Positions 54,540-64,000 are shown, numbered from the stretch's first letter. The stretch is 64,000 nucleotides of DNA from Cliona cf. orientalis (GCA_963930775.1 OZ005689.1:26472058-26536057); one strand, 5' to 3'. The notes: generated from the sequence alone by a model not told the origin. Made by a program: numbers and translations.

Positions 54540-55237
54540 GCTTTTGAAGTTTCTCTACACACGTTTGCTAGTAAAGCCTCGCAGCAGGTAGGGATACTGG
54601 GCCAATAACCTGTTCTGAATTGGCAATCAAGTTCTTATTAGAATACTGCACTGCACTTAATAGCAAGTAGAAACACTGAAATACTGACAAAAAAGTGACT
54701 ATAAGCTCAAGGCAGACTGCTTAAATAGTACTGTACCCTCGCGAAAGAGTGCCCACTATGGAATGTCGGCCCACCCCCCACTTTGGACTCAATTTCCTGC
54801 TAAGGTCTAGTGCTTACTCGAATATGTACCCATGTGTAGCTGCCCTTGAAATCGTAGCTCAAATGGCTGGTTTATGAGGATTAAACCTCGAATAGTTTGT
54901 GTAAAATCGATAAGTAACCTGTGATTTTTCTCCTTCGTGGAGCTCGATTACTACTTTTAACTTCTGTTGTTGATCCATGATGCCTGTACTTGCCAATGCG
55001 CCAGTGGGAATCTGGATCCTATAGCCGCTTGTAGTGCATTGGTACGTATGCATGCGCACACAAACATCCCATGTCGTGACAAAGGTGTGGCATGCACCTA
55101 GAATTGAATGGGTGGGATTTATTCAACACAAACCTGTGTACAATAACACTAATAAAGTCGATACAAAGTAGTATATTTCAACGAAAGTAAGCTTATAGCA
55201 TAATATATAAATACGTATTTAATACTCCAATATTATA
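54540..55237. other. No gene; one TIR-like end
   Basis: At 54733 GTACCCTCGCGAAAGAGTGC is the inverse of the end at 46986. No partner within this stretch and no gene seen. Confidence 0.4.
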
Positions 55238-55566
55238 TGTGACCGTCCATGAGAAAACCATGCATAATGCGCTGAGCGCCAATCTGAGATATGAGCCAAA
55301 ATAGTGGCCTAGGGTCAACTTTATCAATTTCGACTTTTTGCATAGATCGATAGAGTCTTCCCTCTACATAAAAATCTATTTTGTAGTCTCTAGAACACTA
55401 TATATACTTTTCAAGTTATGGCTCAAAGTATTGACCGATGTAGGTACACAGAGCGTTCATGACATGGAGTGCTTGTGGTCAAATGATAATCAGTCAATTA
55501 CAGTATCTACAAGTAAAAAAAGGTGCCAAGAGCTCACATTTTCCATTTACCATTTAGCTGTTCAAT

Positions 55567-55911
55567 CAGGGGCAGATCCAGGATTTATCAGAGGGGGGTT
55601 CTTAGTTTAACAGTATGCGCGAATTTTAGGCCACGCCCACTTTGCTCGTTGACCACGCCCATTTCTCGCTAGAGATTGCATGTTCGAGGTCTTGTGATGC
55701 GCTCCAAGACTTCAAATCAACCAAATATTCACTAAGAAACGTCCAAGTAGGTGAGCTAAAGACAGAGGCTTTAGTATTGTAGCTAGCTAAAGGCATGGGG
55801 GATTCTATGAAGCCTAGATTTTACACTACTATACAGGCTAAGTACCAGACAGCTAGTCAGAAAGGGGGGTTCGTTCGAGCCCATCGAACCCCCTCTGGAT
55901 CTCCGCCCCTG
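55567..55911. mobile_element. hAT MITE (345 bp) copy E2
   Basis: Same 345-bp length and sequence type as 44985-45329 but inverted. Ends CAGGGGCAGATCCAGG and CTCCGCCCCTG, 5-bp duplication TCAAT (55562-55566 and 55912-55916). Confidence 0.9.
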
Positions 55912-55947
55912 TCAATAGCTTTAACTTGCTGTCTTTTTACCACTCTC

Positions 55948-57190
55948 ATGGCGACTTCAGAGTCCATTGCTCGCATGCTGAGTGGTCTTGACCCGAGCGA
56001 CCTCATGGGCGGAGACCAGGAAGCTCTGACCGATTTTATTGCCAATTATCTTGAGCAGGGAGAATCCCCACAAGGTAAATTACCATAGTATAATTTTTAG
56101 TAGTAAATAAACATAGTGCCCATTCCTGTGGCAAGCTACACAGACAGTGCTCAATGTGCTGCATGCATATACATGAGGATTTGGTATACACTATGCATGT
56201 GAATGTATGTATGCACAGACGAAGTGGAAGATGGTGTACAGGATGGTGATGCTCTGGCCCCAACAGAAAATGATCCTACCCTTCTTGAACACTTCAATCC
56301 CAATGGTAAGGATATTTTGAATTAAGACAACATAATAATACAACTCAGCTACATGCAAACGATCTTGTACTTTTATTCAGGTCCTGATGATACTGTCAAT
56401 GATCTTGACTTTTCACTTTTTCGGTCGTACGATGATGTCCTCTACGATGCGCTAGGTGATCTCTCCTTTGATGATGACAACACTGTTATCGATGTCAGTG
56501 ACTGTGCTGAGATGGAGGAACACAGCATTGCACGGTTTGCCAAGGGGGGGTATAAGTGCAAGCACTTTAATGGCAAACCGTGTTGCACGACTTTCTCTGT
56601 GGACCACTATCAGAGGGTGCGGGATGAGTGCAGGCAGTTGAGTAAGAGTGAACTCGACTTGGTGGTGATGGGTCAGCTGCTTGCACTCACGCAGGACGAC
56701 ATGATACAGGCCAAGAAGCACTCACCGAAACAACGCCAGAGGTCATTCACCTGTTTCAAGCATGGTGGTCATGACGTATGCATGGAAACGTTTTGCTTCC
56801 TTCACAACATTGGGAAAGTGAAATTCCAGGCAATCAAAGCTAGCTTTGAGTCCAATGGTCACTGTCCCCGCAAGCGTCCGTACGTGAAGCCCAAGCATGC
56901 GTTACGACTCCCTGATATTCAATACATTGTATCCTTCATCAGGAATTATGCGGAAGACAATGCGACCTTACTTCCAGGGCGAATTCCTGGATACCAGCGT
57001 GATGATCTTGTCTTGCTTCCGTCTTCCACAACGAAGAAGGCTGTGTGGAGTCTGTACCATACTGCTGCAGAGAATGCTCCTGATGTGAAAGCAGTAGAGT
57101 ACTCGTCCTTCTGCAGCCTGAGGAACCAGCTTCTTCCTCAGATCCTCGTGTGCAAATCCATGTCCGATCTCAGCTGGACATGCCAGCAGA
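55948..57190 (+). pseudogene. DUF7869-type protein, N-terminal half (copy 3)
   Basis: Exon 1 55948-56074 (MATSESIARMLSGLDPSDLM, donor GTAAAT), a short exon after ATGCACAG (about 56219-56306, donor GTAAGG), then a long exon from about 56381 (acceptor TTATTCAG). The long exon holds an acidic part, the Cys motif CKHFNGKPCCTTF, HYQRVRDECRQLSKSELDLV, KHALRLPDIQYIVSFIRN and NATLLPGRIPGYQRDDLVLL then PSSTTKKAVW. The order matches copy 1, but the long exon lacks the introns copy 1 has near 2622 and 3021. The frame is open to MSDLSWTCQQNS at about 57195, then a (TCTCTA)n run truncates it before the DNCSGQNKN-type core. I see no lesion upstream of that break. Confidence 0.68.
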
Positions 57191-57194
57191 ATAG

Positions 57195-57226
57195 TGCAAT
57201 CTCACTCTCTCTATCTCTATCTCTAG
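57195..57226. repeat. TCTCTA microsatellite at the DUF7869/Helitron junction
   Basis: CTCACTCTCTCTATCTCTAT.. separates the truncated DUF7869-type gene from the Helitron. Confidence 0.7.
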
Positions 57227-57229
57227 CTC

Positions 57230-58155
57230 TTGCAGAAGGCTAAGGAACACCTAGTGCTAGTAACCCAGGAGCATTCCAGTTACAAGACTAAGTGGCAAGC
57301 AAGAGCTACTTTTAAGGCAACAACTGGCCTGAGAAATCCAGTCACATATGAACAATTTTTGGATCAGTTAGAAATACTATTTCCAACAACCATGAGTGGA
57401 GCTGGGAATCCTCTTCCTATGAGAACTGGTGATATTGAAATAGTATCCGGTAAACAGCTTTCTGCTGAAGATCTTGGGCAATGTGATGGAATGATCATTG
57501 AAGCAGATCCACTAGTTGGCGTTGTGAATGCTCAGGTTCAAGGGATAAATGACTTGACATTGTTGGATAATGCTGGTATACAAAGACGTAGAATGGCATC
57601 ATGACAAAGTATGGCCTTTTTTGCATATGATTGGGTCATGAAATTTAGAATATTCATGTACGACATGGAATGTCCTAGGATTGCCATTGAGAACGATAAT
57701 CGTGACCTACCACTTACAAAAGAGTATATTTTATCAGATTTGGGTAGTGGTGAGAAAGTGCATAACAAACTAGGTCAGTATATCCCCCCAACTCTACCAG
57801 GAACAAAGAAGTATTGGGCCAAAGGATACTTGGATTTAGCTGCATTTTGTGAAAGATGTGGTGTGCCAGGTTTTTTTTGTTACTCTAACGGCAAATGACA
57901 ATTGGCCAGAACTGAAGAAGTTCCTTAATGGTGTAGGTCCACATTTTCGACCTGTGGAAACCACATCCTTTTCATGCAACTGTTTAGAGCTTTGAAACCT
58001 CTGTTATGGGACAATAAAAGTGTATTCGGACATGTTACTGATCACTGGCAGAGAATAGAGTTCCAGAATGGGGGCTCTTCACATCCATATGCTTTTGTGG
58101 GTGGATAATTCTGTATCGAAGGAAGGTAAAGTGTCGGCAATTGTTCCTAGGGAGG
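57230..58155 (+). pseudogene. Helitron Rep, N-terminal part with HUH motif
   Basis: Frames 57230-57604 and 57611-57898 plus continuation. They show PVTYEQFLDQLEILFPTTMS, AFFAYDWVMKFRIFMYD, then KKYWAKGYLDLAAFCERCG, VPGFFVTLTANDNWPEL (after a T-run shift near 57870) and the HUH box MGALHIHMLLWVDN near 58070, which supplies two His for the metal of the rolling-circle endonuclease. Stops at 57602 and 57895 and shifts make it inactive. It ends at PREVG, where MITE A5 is inserted. Confidence 0.78.
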
Positions 58156-58157
58156 TT

Positions 58158-59461
58158 GGTGACCGGATTTGGGAAAACCCTCCGTATGGGAAAATTGAGT
58201 TTGATGCATGATTGATAAGCTCTAGCATAGAGCTAACCCGCATTCAAGTGTTACGCCGATCGCGCGCTTCATTGTTGAGATACAGCGCTTTGTTTGCGAT
58301 TGCACGGCACACCCCAATAATCGAGAAATTACTTTTTAAAGGCATTGCTATGCACATGTATGGTGTTTACGCATACTAAGCGTGACCAGGAAATCAATTA
58401 AATGGACCTGGGCGGAGCCGTTTGAAATGAACGTAAAGATAGAGCAAGAGTTGAATTTCATTGTTGACAAGGACAGCTGATTGTTCTTAGATGCTCAAGA
58501 AGCTAAAAAGGTGAACGAACGTACAGTAGTTCGATGTATCCAGGTAGAGAATTCTAATTAGCACCCATAGCAATGGGCTCCGTGTACGGCAGCTGTGCCG
58601 ACTAGGTGGGTCAAAATGAAGGCTTATTTCGCCTTCGTATAGCACGACTAGCCTCTGTAGAAGACTGCAGCAGTTAGAAGGGTTGTTCGACATGTATATG
58701 TGACCGTCTATGGGAAAACCCGCCATATGGGATTTTTTGTGAAAGTTGAGTTTGATGCATCTATGATAAGCTCTACCATAGAGCTAACTCGCGTTCAAGT
58801 TCTAGACCGATCATGCACTTCGTTGTGGAGATACAGCGCTTTGTTTGCGATCGCGCCACACCCCCAATAATCGAGAAATTACGGTCCAAAGGCGTTGCTA
58901 TGCACGCGCATGGCGTTTCCGCATACTACGCGTGACCCGGAAATCAATTAAATGGACCTGGGCGGAGCCGTTCGAAATGAACGTAAAGATCGAGCAAGAG
59001 TTGAATTTCGTTGTTGACAACAACAGCCGATTGTTCTTAGATGCCCAAGAAGCTAAAAAGGTGAGCGAACGTACAGTAGATCGATGAATCTAGCTGTACC
59101 TAGGTAGAGAATTCTAATTACCGCCCATAGCAACGGGCTCCGTGTACGGTGGCTGTGCCGACTAGGTGGGTCAAAATGCTTCGTATAGCACGACTAGCCT
59201 CCGTAGAAGACGGCAACAGTTAGAAGAAGGGTTGTTCGACATGTATATGACAAAATCTGGACTTTGACAAATTTCTAACTGAGCTACTAAAAACGCGCAT
59301 TGCGCAAATAGCGCACGGATCCCATATGCCGGGTTTTCCCGTAGACGGTCACATATGACAAAATCTGGACTTTGACAAATTTCGACCTGAGCTACTAAAA
59401 ACGCGCATTGTGCGAATCGCGCACGGATCCCATACGGAGGGTTTTCCCAAATTTGGTCACA
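58158..59461 (+). repeat. Family A MITE copy A5, containing copy A6
   Basis: TGACCGGATTTGGGAAAACC at the left to CCCAAATTTGGTCACA at the right. A younger copy, A6 (58699-59353), sits inside it at CATGTATATGACAAAATC. A5 separates the two halves of the Helitron Rep. Confidence 0.88.
58699..59353 (+). repeat. Family A MITE copy A6, inserted in A5
   Basis: 655 bp, TGTGACCGTCTATGGG to CCCGTAGACGGTCACA, flanked by TA (58697-58698 and 59354-59355). Removing it with one TA recreates the uninterrupted A-family string seen elsewhere, so its borders and TA target site are exact. Near 58976 it holds GTTCGAAATGAACGTAAAG with an open frame to the donor-like AAAAAGGTGAGCG at 59055-59067. Confidence 0.93.
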
Positions 59462-59462
59462 A

Positions 59463-60590
59463 ATGGTTTTAAAATACCAGATTCATAGCTGTCGACCTGG
59501 CCGTTGTTTCAAGATAGATGCCAAGCATACATTGTGCAAGTATGGTTTTCCTTATGCCTTATTAAAAGATGGCCTAGATGAGTCGGGCATTCGATATAAT
59601 TATGCCAGATTCGAAGTGAGGATGCCAAGTAGTTCCGTACAATAGGGAGTTATGAGATGGACACATCCATGTACAGAGAGTTACTCAGTTGGGTTTAGTG
59701 AGGTATTTGGTTAAGTATGTTTCTAAAATTGAGCCTACATTCACACTGAGTGTAAAACAAAATAAGACCAAAGTTGACAAGTACTTTACAAGAAGACTAA
59801 TTGGAGCACCTGAGGTAGCAACCACTTTGCTATCTTTTCAAATTGCTGGCGGTACCAGGCAAGTTTCTTTTGTGGATACCAATTTTGTTGAAAAAAGGAG
59901 GAAGCTGAAAAGTCTAGAGGAAATCAGTGAACTAGAACATGGAAGTAGTAATGTGTTTTGTGATTCTTTGAGGGAAAAATATGTGGATAGGCCAGTTGAA
60001 CTAGAGGATGTGTGGTATCCTGACTATTTAGCAAAATGGGAAACTTTTAGTGACTACAGCAGCATTCCCCAAAGTCAACGACTGCATGCATGTGTACATT
60101 GATGCCCAAGGTAGACATGTATGCCAAAGATTAAAGGAAGTCATCCATAGGTGGAGGTTTCTTAGTCCACTGGATGGGGAACTGTATCAGCATCTATTAT
60201 TAAATATGGCTTTTAGAAGTGAGATAGACTTGCTGAGTAATAGCAACATTTCCAAAACATACAAGGAGTGTTACCTACGAGACCTGATAAAGCAGGAGGA
60301 TGCCATTAGTTCCCTTAAAGATGCGGCGAAACGTAGTTTTAGTGTACATTACATACACAGACTAGCTAAGATACTGATCCTCCAAAACAGAGAGGCTAGT
60401 GAGGCTGTGAATAGCAAGCTGAGAGATTTAGGTTTGAGGGAAACATACCTGGATAGTGATGACAAATGCGATGACCAATCGCACGTTGAGGGAGCATGTG
60501 TAGACCTACTTCCTGGGGTAGGACAATCTACAGATCTTATCAGCTTAGTTGGGTGCAATCCAACTAGACTATTGAAGATGAGGAAGAGTT
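59463..60590 (+). pseudogene. Helitron Rep, C-terminal part with two-Tyr motif
   Basis: QIHSCRPGRCFKI, CKYGFPYALLKDGLDES, then VRYLVKYVSKIEP near 59700, which carries the YxxxYxxK tyrosines of the Helitron nickase. Next come YFTRRLIGAPEVATTLL, NVFCDSLREKYVDRPVELED and, from 60050, a region (LLLNMAFRSEIDLL, NREASEAVNSKLRDLGL) that links to the helicase. Stops near 59645 and shifts near 59690 and 60075 break the frame. Confidence 0.78.
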
Positions 60591-61067
60591 GCAGGCACGC
60601 ATCAAGTCCTTGACTCCTTCACAGATAGAAGCTTTCCAACTAATGACCAACTCTTCGCAGCAACGATTGCTGTTTGTGACTGGCCCTGGTGGTACTGGGA
60701 AAAGCTTCCTGATCCATACTGCAGTTGGTCATCTCACCCTCTATCAGGGAAAATTTGTTGAGGTTTTGGCTTCATCTGGCTCAGCAGCTTATCTTCTAGG
60801 TGGAAAGACGGTTCACAGATTTTTCAGGCTTGGGTGTCAACCTTGAATGTATATCGGCAGGTCTATTAGAAACTCCATAAACTGTGTTGCTTTGCAACAA
60901 AGGATGCCGGAAAGAACAAACTTTTGTTTGCTGGAAAATCAGTCTGTCTGTTTGGAGATTTGTTTCAACTTCCTGCTGTTGAGAATCCACAGGTATTTCA
61001 TAGCCCTTTGTGGAAACATTTCCAAATGGTATCGCTCAAAGAAAACTGTAGGCAATCTGAAGATTTG
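60589..61067 (+). pseudogene. Pif1-type helicase, N-terminal part
   Basis: LTPSQIEAFQLM, then the Walker A site VTGPGGTGKSFLI, SSGSAAYLLGGKTVHRFFRL, and in another frame KNKLLFAGKSVCLFGDLFQL (Walker B-like GD) with SPLWKHFQMVSLKENCRQSE. A deletion or shift lies between the two parts near 60840-60890. It would unwind DNA during rolling-circle transposition. MITE K inserts directly after RQSEDL. Confidence 0.85.
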
Positions 61068-61320
61068 AGCCCCATTTACACGTAGGGCTTAACTCGGGTC
61101 AGGATCCGCGTTAAACTAACTCGCTTATGTGTAAACGCGCTAATCCACTTGTAAACCGAATTAGTTGACCCGGGTTGTAACCCACATCCTGATGTGGGTT
61201 AGAAGTGGGTTACGTGCATAGTAGTGGGCTATGAATATCTTAACTCGGGTCAAGCGCGTGCGTGTAAACGCGATTTAATCCGGTTCAGTTTAAACTGGTT
61301 TGGTACGTGTAAACGGGGCT
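61068..61320. mobile_element. Harbinger-like MITE (family K)
   Basis: 253 bp. Ends AGCCCCATTTACACGT and ACGTGTAAACGGGGCT, with TTG on each side (61065-61067 and 61321-61323). The 3-bp duplication suggests PIF/Harbinger. AACTCGGGTCA occurs twice inside. It interrupts the helicase frame. Confidence 0.75.
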
Positions 61321-61328
61321 TTGGTATA

Positions 61329-61556
61329 TGTGACCGGATCTGAGAAAACTCGCCATATTCATCAATCCATAAAATTTTAGTTAGCTATATATTTGGATTG
61401 CTGTATCACAGGGCTAACCTGCCTCCAAGTCTGAGACCCATCGCGCGCTTGGCTGTGGAGCTAGATCACTTCGTTTGCAATCGCACCACACCCTCAATAA
61501 TCGGGAAATTACAGTCTAAAGGTGTTGCTATGCACACGTATAGCGTTTCCGCAGGT
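61329..61556 (+). repeat. Family A-like MITE fragment A7
   Basis: Left end TGTGACCGGATCTGAG after TATA; runs to GTTTCCGCA and is cut there. Confidence 0.75.
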
Positions 61557-61761
61557 ATAATTGCAGCTTGATCTTCCACTGATGAGCTTCCTAAAACGAG
61601 CATGTAGGTTTCTGGCTGTTCCATTTGGTATTGTACGTTAGCGCGCTTTCCTGTTTTGTGATGGTATTCCTCATTCGTTAGGAATACTACCTTGTCGTAG
61701 ATAACATGGACAGTGATCATGATCAATCCGTTGTTGAGAATGGTCGAGTGATCGTGCCATA
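61557..61761 (-). other. Unrecognised coding-like island between A7 and A8
   Basis: On the minus strand an open frame reads HDHSTILNNGLIMITVHVIY, then KVVFLTNEEYHHKTGKRANV and YMLVLGSSSVEDQAAII. Composition looks protein-coding and unlike the surrounding MITE DNA. I recognise no family. It lies where family A copies carry only non-coding sequence, so it may be captured DNA or part of a longer member of the family. Confidence 0.3.
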
Positions 61762-62131
61762 TGTGACCTGATCTGAGGAAACCCGCCATATTCATCAATC
61801 CATGAAATTTTAGTTAGCTGTATATTTGAATTGCTGTATCATAGGGCTAACCTGCCTCCAAGTCTGAGACCCATCGCGCGCTTGGCTGTGGAGCTAGAGC
61901 GCTTTGTTTGCGATCGCACCACACCCTCAATAATCGAGAAATTACGGTCTAAAGGCGTTGCTATGCACGTGTATGGCGTTTCCGCATACTACGCGTGACC
62001 CGGCAATCAATTAAATGGACCTGGGTGGAGCCGTTCGAAATGAACGTAAAGATCGAGCAAGAGTTGAATTTCGTTGTTGACAACGACAGCCGATTGTTCT
62101 TAGATGCCCAAGAAGGTAAAAAGGTGAGCGA
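61762..62131 (+). repeat. Family A-like MITE fragment A8
   Basis: Left end TGTGACCTGATCTGAGG through GTTCGAAATGAACGTAAAG to the donor-like AAAAAGGTGAGCG, where it joins a family B arm. Confidence 0.8.
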
Positions 62132-62508
62132 AAAACTTCGTTCCAGCCTTATATTGTAGAGCAACACAAGAGCTATTGAATGGTGCTTGAATCATGGGAA
62201 TCCATCCAGGGGAACCAAAACGTACCACTTTTTGCACGAGGCACTTTTTGTGAGCGCTTGCGAGTAGCATGCACAAAAGCGCTTGCCGCGGAGCTCATGA
62301 ATGTCTCCGGGTTATGGGACTTGAACGAGCAGAAAGTAGAAGAGTTCCTCTGTCTTCTGGTCTTTGTTTGGAGTCCTAGAAGTGAAAGATGGCCTAGATA
62401 GAACAAGTAAGAAAAATAGATAAAAAAACGGCAAAAATTGCATGCACTGGAATGTGCCACCGGATGCACTTCCTGGATCTGCAACAATTGGACCGCTGGC
62501 TTAACGGC
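62131..62508. repeat. Single arm of family B element
   Basis: Matches 11610-11995 (TTGAATCATGGGAATCCATC, CATGCACTGGAATGTGCCAC) and ends GGACCGCTGGCTTAACGGC. The other arm is absent; its place is taken by family A sequence, so this is a chimeric junction. Confidence 0.8.
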
Positions 62509-62512
62509 TGCT

Positions 62513-62851
62513 ATCGGAAGCGTGGAACAGTTTCCTTTGATTCTGGGTTGGGCAATAACTGTTCATAGAGTTCAGGGTATGACTATAAGCAGCAATGTAT
62601 TTGTGTTGGATTCAACAATCTTCGCCTCGGGGCAGGCTTGTGTAGCACTAAGTAGGGTAAAAAAATCTGCCCAATTACATCTGCTAGCTTTTGATCCAGA
62701 TAATACAATTATTAATGTCAGATCATTATATGGGTTACAGCCTCTCATGCAGTCTAATCCTGTTTGCGTTCAGCCTGCAGGTTCATGCATACACCCTAAA
62801 ACCATTCAGCCTAGTCCCTGTACTATCACAGATGTAGATGCTTCGGTCTGA
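62513..62851 (+). pseudogene. Pif1-type helicase, C-terminal part
   Basis: [20 protein letters not shown] and [20 protein letters not shown] followed by [15 protein letters not shown], the terminal motifs of Pif1/Helitron helicases, including the HRVQG and ALSRV blocks. It follows directly after the family B arm and stays open to the stop at 62849. Confidence 0.85.
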
Positions 62852-63097
62852 ACCCTTCATCCATCGACTTTCTAAAGGAAGTTACTGTAAATGACATGGG
62901 CAGGATTGAATGCATTTTTAGACTTACAATGCATGCTTTTTGCTACCAAAAGAGCAGTTTCAACAATTTTTTTACTATCCAGCTGTTGATCCAAAGACTT
63001 TATTCCTAACCAGTTCCATATTCCACTCAACACTCTGTAACTGGATACATATACAGCTTCTCAATTACATTCTGCTATATTAGAAGCACTTACTCCA

Positions 63098-63345
63098 GTG
63101 CGTACTATAGGGAATTGTGACTGTCTGTGGAATGGTATATCTAATTGTCTCTGTGGTAGTGAGAGATACACGTACAGCTTGCGCTTACTAACTGCTTATG
63201 GTTTAATAAAATTCAAGGAGAGAATGGTTGCACAGCTTTGTGTGCAGTACCTTGGTGATACGGCTGGTGCTGATTGTAGATGGTCCGATTTGCTAAGAAT
63301 TCCAATCACACCAACGGCGTGGGGGACAGACTTCCATGTATAATA
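63098..63345 (+). pseudogene. OTU-like cysteine protease domain of the Helitron, N-terminal part
   Basis: TIGNCDCLWNGISNCLCGSE then SLRLLTAYGLIKFKERM and PITPTAWGTDFHV. The GDGNCLFRAIS-type active-site region of OTU proteases is recognisable, but the strand reads GNCDCLWNGIS, so the catalytic context is altered. The WGTDFH block is also usual for Helitron-linked OTU domains. MITE L interrupts it right after FHV, and the domain resumes at about 63775 with CTAHQLHCSEEACSKL. OTU domains mark the Helitron2/Helentron-type elements. Confidence 0.62.
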
Positions 63346-63771
63346 TGTGAGCGAATTTGAGAAAAGGGGTAACTTCGCGCAAAACGCGATTTTTTGTCAC
63401 TTTTCAGCCTACCACCATTTCAAGCCAGTAAGAGGCCTAGGATTCAGACTTGGTTTGCAAGCAGTTTGGACCTTCTACTTCACAGATCCAATGTTAGTGT
63501 TAGAAGCTAGAGCACGCCTCCTGTCCCGAGCGGTGAGCCGCCAAAGAGGGCCATAAAACGGCGTTTTTCGAACGCAATCGACGCGAGCTCTCGCCCCGCC
63601 CATACCGGAAGTGGGCGGGGCTCGCGATTTGCAGCGAGTATAGTAGGATGATGGAAGAATATTCATGCCAGGTTTGACATTCATAGCTGCTATGGTTCCA
63701 AAGTTATAAGCGTTTTAAAACCAAAATTCGGGAAATGCGCGAAGTTACCCCTTTTCTCAAATTCGCTCACA
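63346..63771. mobile_element. TA MITE (family L) with TGTGAGCG ends
   Basis: 426 bp. Inverted ends TGTGAGCGAATTTGAGAAAA and TTTTCTCAAATTCGCTCACA, then GGGGTAACTTCGCGC on each side; TA at 63344-63345 and 63772-63773. Its ends differ from the left end of the 1391-5100 element at only two positions over 20 bases. No gene. Confidence 0.88.
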
Positions 63772-64000
63772 TATGTGATTTCAGTAGTTTTGCCATTTTC
63801 ATGTTTACGTCATTTGTATGTGAACAGGACAGAGTACCCATTGATTCCTCAGTAGATTTGACACAACTATCTGCTTATTTTTATTCTCATGGTGAGAGAT
63901 GTACAGCTCATCAGTTGCACTGCTCGGAAGAGGCATGTTCAAAGCTTACCACATGAAAGATGGATTAGAGATCCTATATGCATGTTTTTCATATTGACCA

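Larger units (their letters stand above)
55238..57190 (+). mobile_element. TGTGACCG-type element, 5' part (copy 3)
   Basis: Left end TGTGACCGTCCATGAGAAAA then CCATGCATAAT, preceded by TA (55236-55237). It carries the N-terminal half of a DUF7869-type gene. A 345-bp hAT MITE lies at 55567-55911. The right half is cut off near 57190, where simple repeat and then Helitron coding begin. The same family end occurs inverted at 34904. Confidence 0.65.
57230..64000 (+). mobile_element. Helitron (Rep-Pif1 helicase-OTU type), lineage 1
   Basis: Coding blocks on the plus strand run from 57230 past 63950 in Helitron order: N-terminal region, HUH endonuclease, two-Tyr motif, Pif1-type helicase, then an OTU-like domain. 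MITEs interrupt at 58158-59461, 61068-61320, 61329-62508 and 63346-63771. Neither the 5' TC end nor the 3' CTRR hairpin could be assigned, and the 3' end lies outside the window. Confidence 0.85.

Noticed and set aside
1-64000. A bacterial-style operon, defence island or biosynthetic cluster
   Set aside because: No runs of adjacent co-directional intact genes, no ribosome binding sites, spliced exons and only eukaryotic transposon families.

Overview
The window is eukaryotic, intron-bearing animal DNA, about 58% A+T by eye, and is made almost entirely of transposable elements. The mix of piggyBac, TTF-type hAT, Ty3/gypsy, BEL/Pao, Penelope-like and CR1/L2-like elements, OTU-bearing Helitrons and many TA- or 5-bp-TSD MITEs suits a marine invertebrate such as a sponge or cnidarian. 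I cannot fix the species from sequence alone. I found no confident single-copy host gene, no rRNA and no functional tRNA gene.

Layout. 1-391: end of a TGTGACCG-type MITE (family A). 1391-5100: a complete 3.7-kb TIR element with TA duplications, encoding a decayed multi-exon protein of the DNCSGQNKN / DUF7869 type; it is probably the autonomous relative of family A. 5103-20122: a Penelope-like element (PLE1) split by a nest of insertions: piggyBac-1 (5984-18528) contains a hAT (7958-17542), and the hAT gene holds a CCGG-flanked palindrome-rich element (8462-9355), a long-arm inverted-repeat element (10393-11995) and a gypsy retrotransposon (12492-16629). 20590-31037: one family A copy split by a BEL/Pao element with identical LTRs (20779-26945) and by an apparently intact piggyBac-2 (27102-30751).

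31904-36433: a hAT-like MITE, a CR1/L2-like LINE relic on the minus strand and a second Penelope-like relic. 36477-40971: a pogo-like MITE that still carries a helix-turn-helix exon, a hAT-like MITE, and two abutting TA MITEs, the second holding a family A copy that itself holds a 329-bp MULE-like element. 41861-46680 (minus): the relic of a large unrecognised protein, PB1-like at the N-terminus and chromodomain at the C-terminus, interrupted by two MITEs. 48621-51460 (minus): Helitron relic. 51460-52440 (minus): gypsy 3' end. 52362-57190: complementary halves of two more DUF7869-type genes, with a copia Gag fragment between them. 57230 to beyond 63958 (plus): a Helitron with HUH/two-Tyr Rep, Pif1 helicase and OTU-like domains, peppered with MITEs.

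The parts do not form a pathway; they form a stratified record of transposition. Many insertions can be removed exactly with one copy of the TSD to restore the reading frame or repeat underneath, which dates events relative to each other and fixes element ends. The most novel-looking content is the TGTGACCG/TA superfamily with its DUF7869-type protein and the chromodomain-terminated unknown gene.
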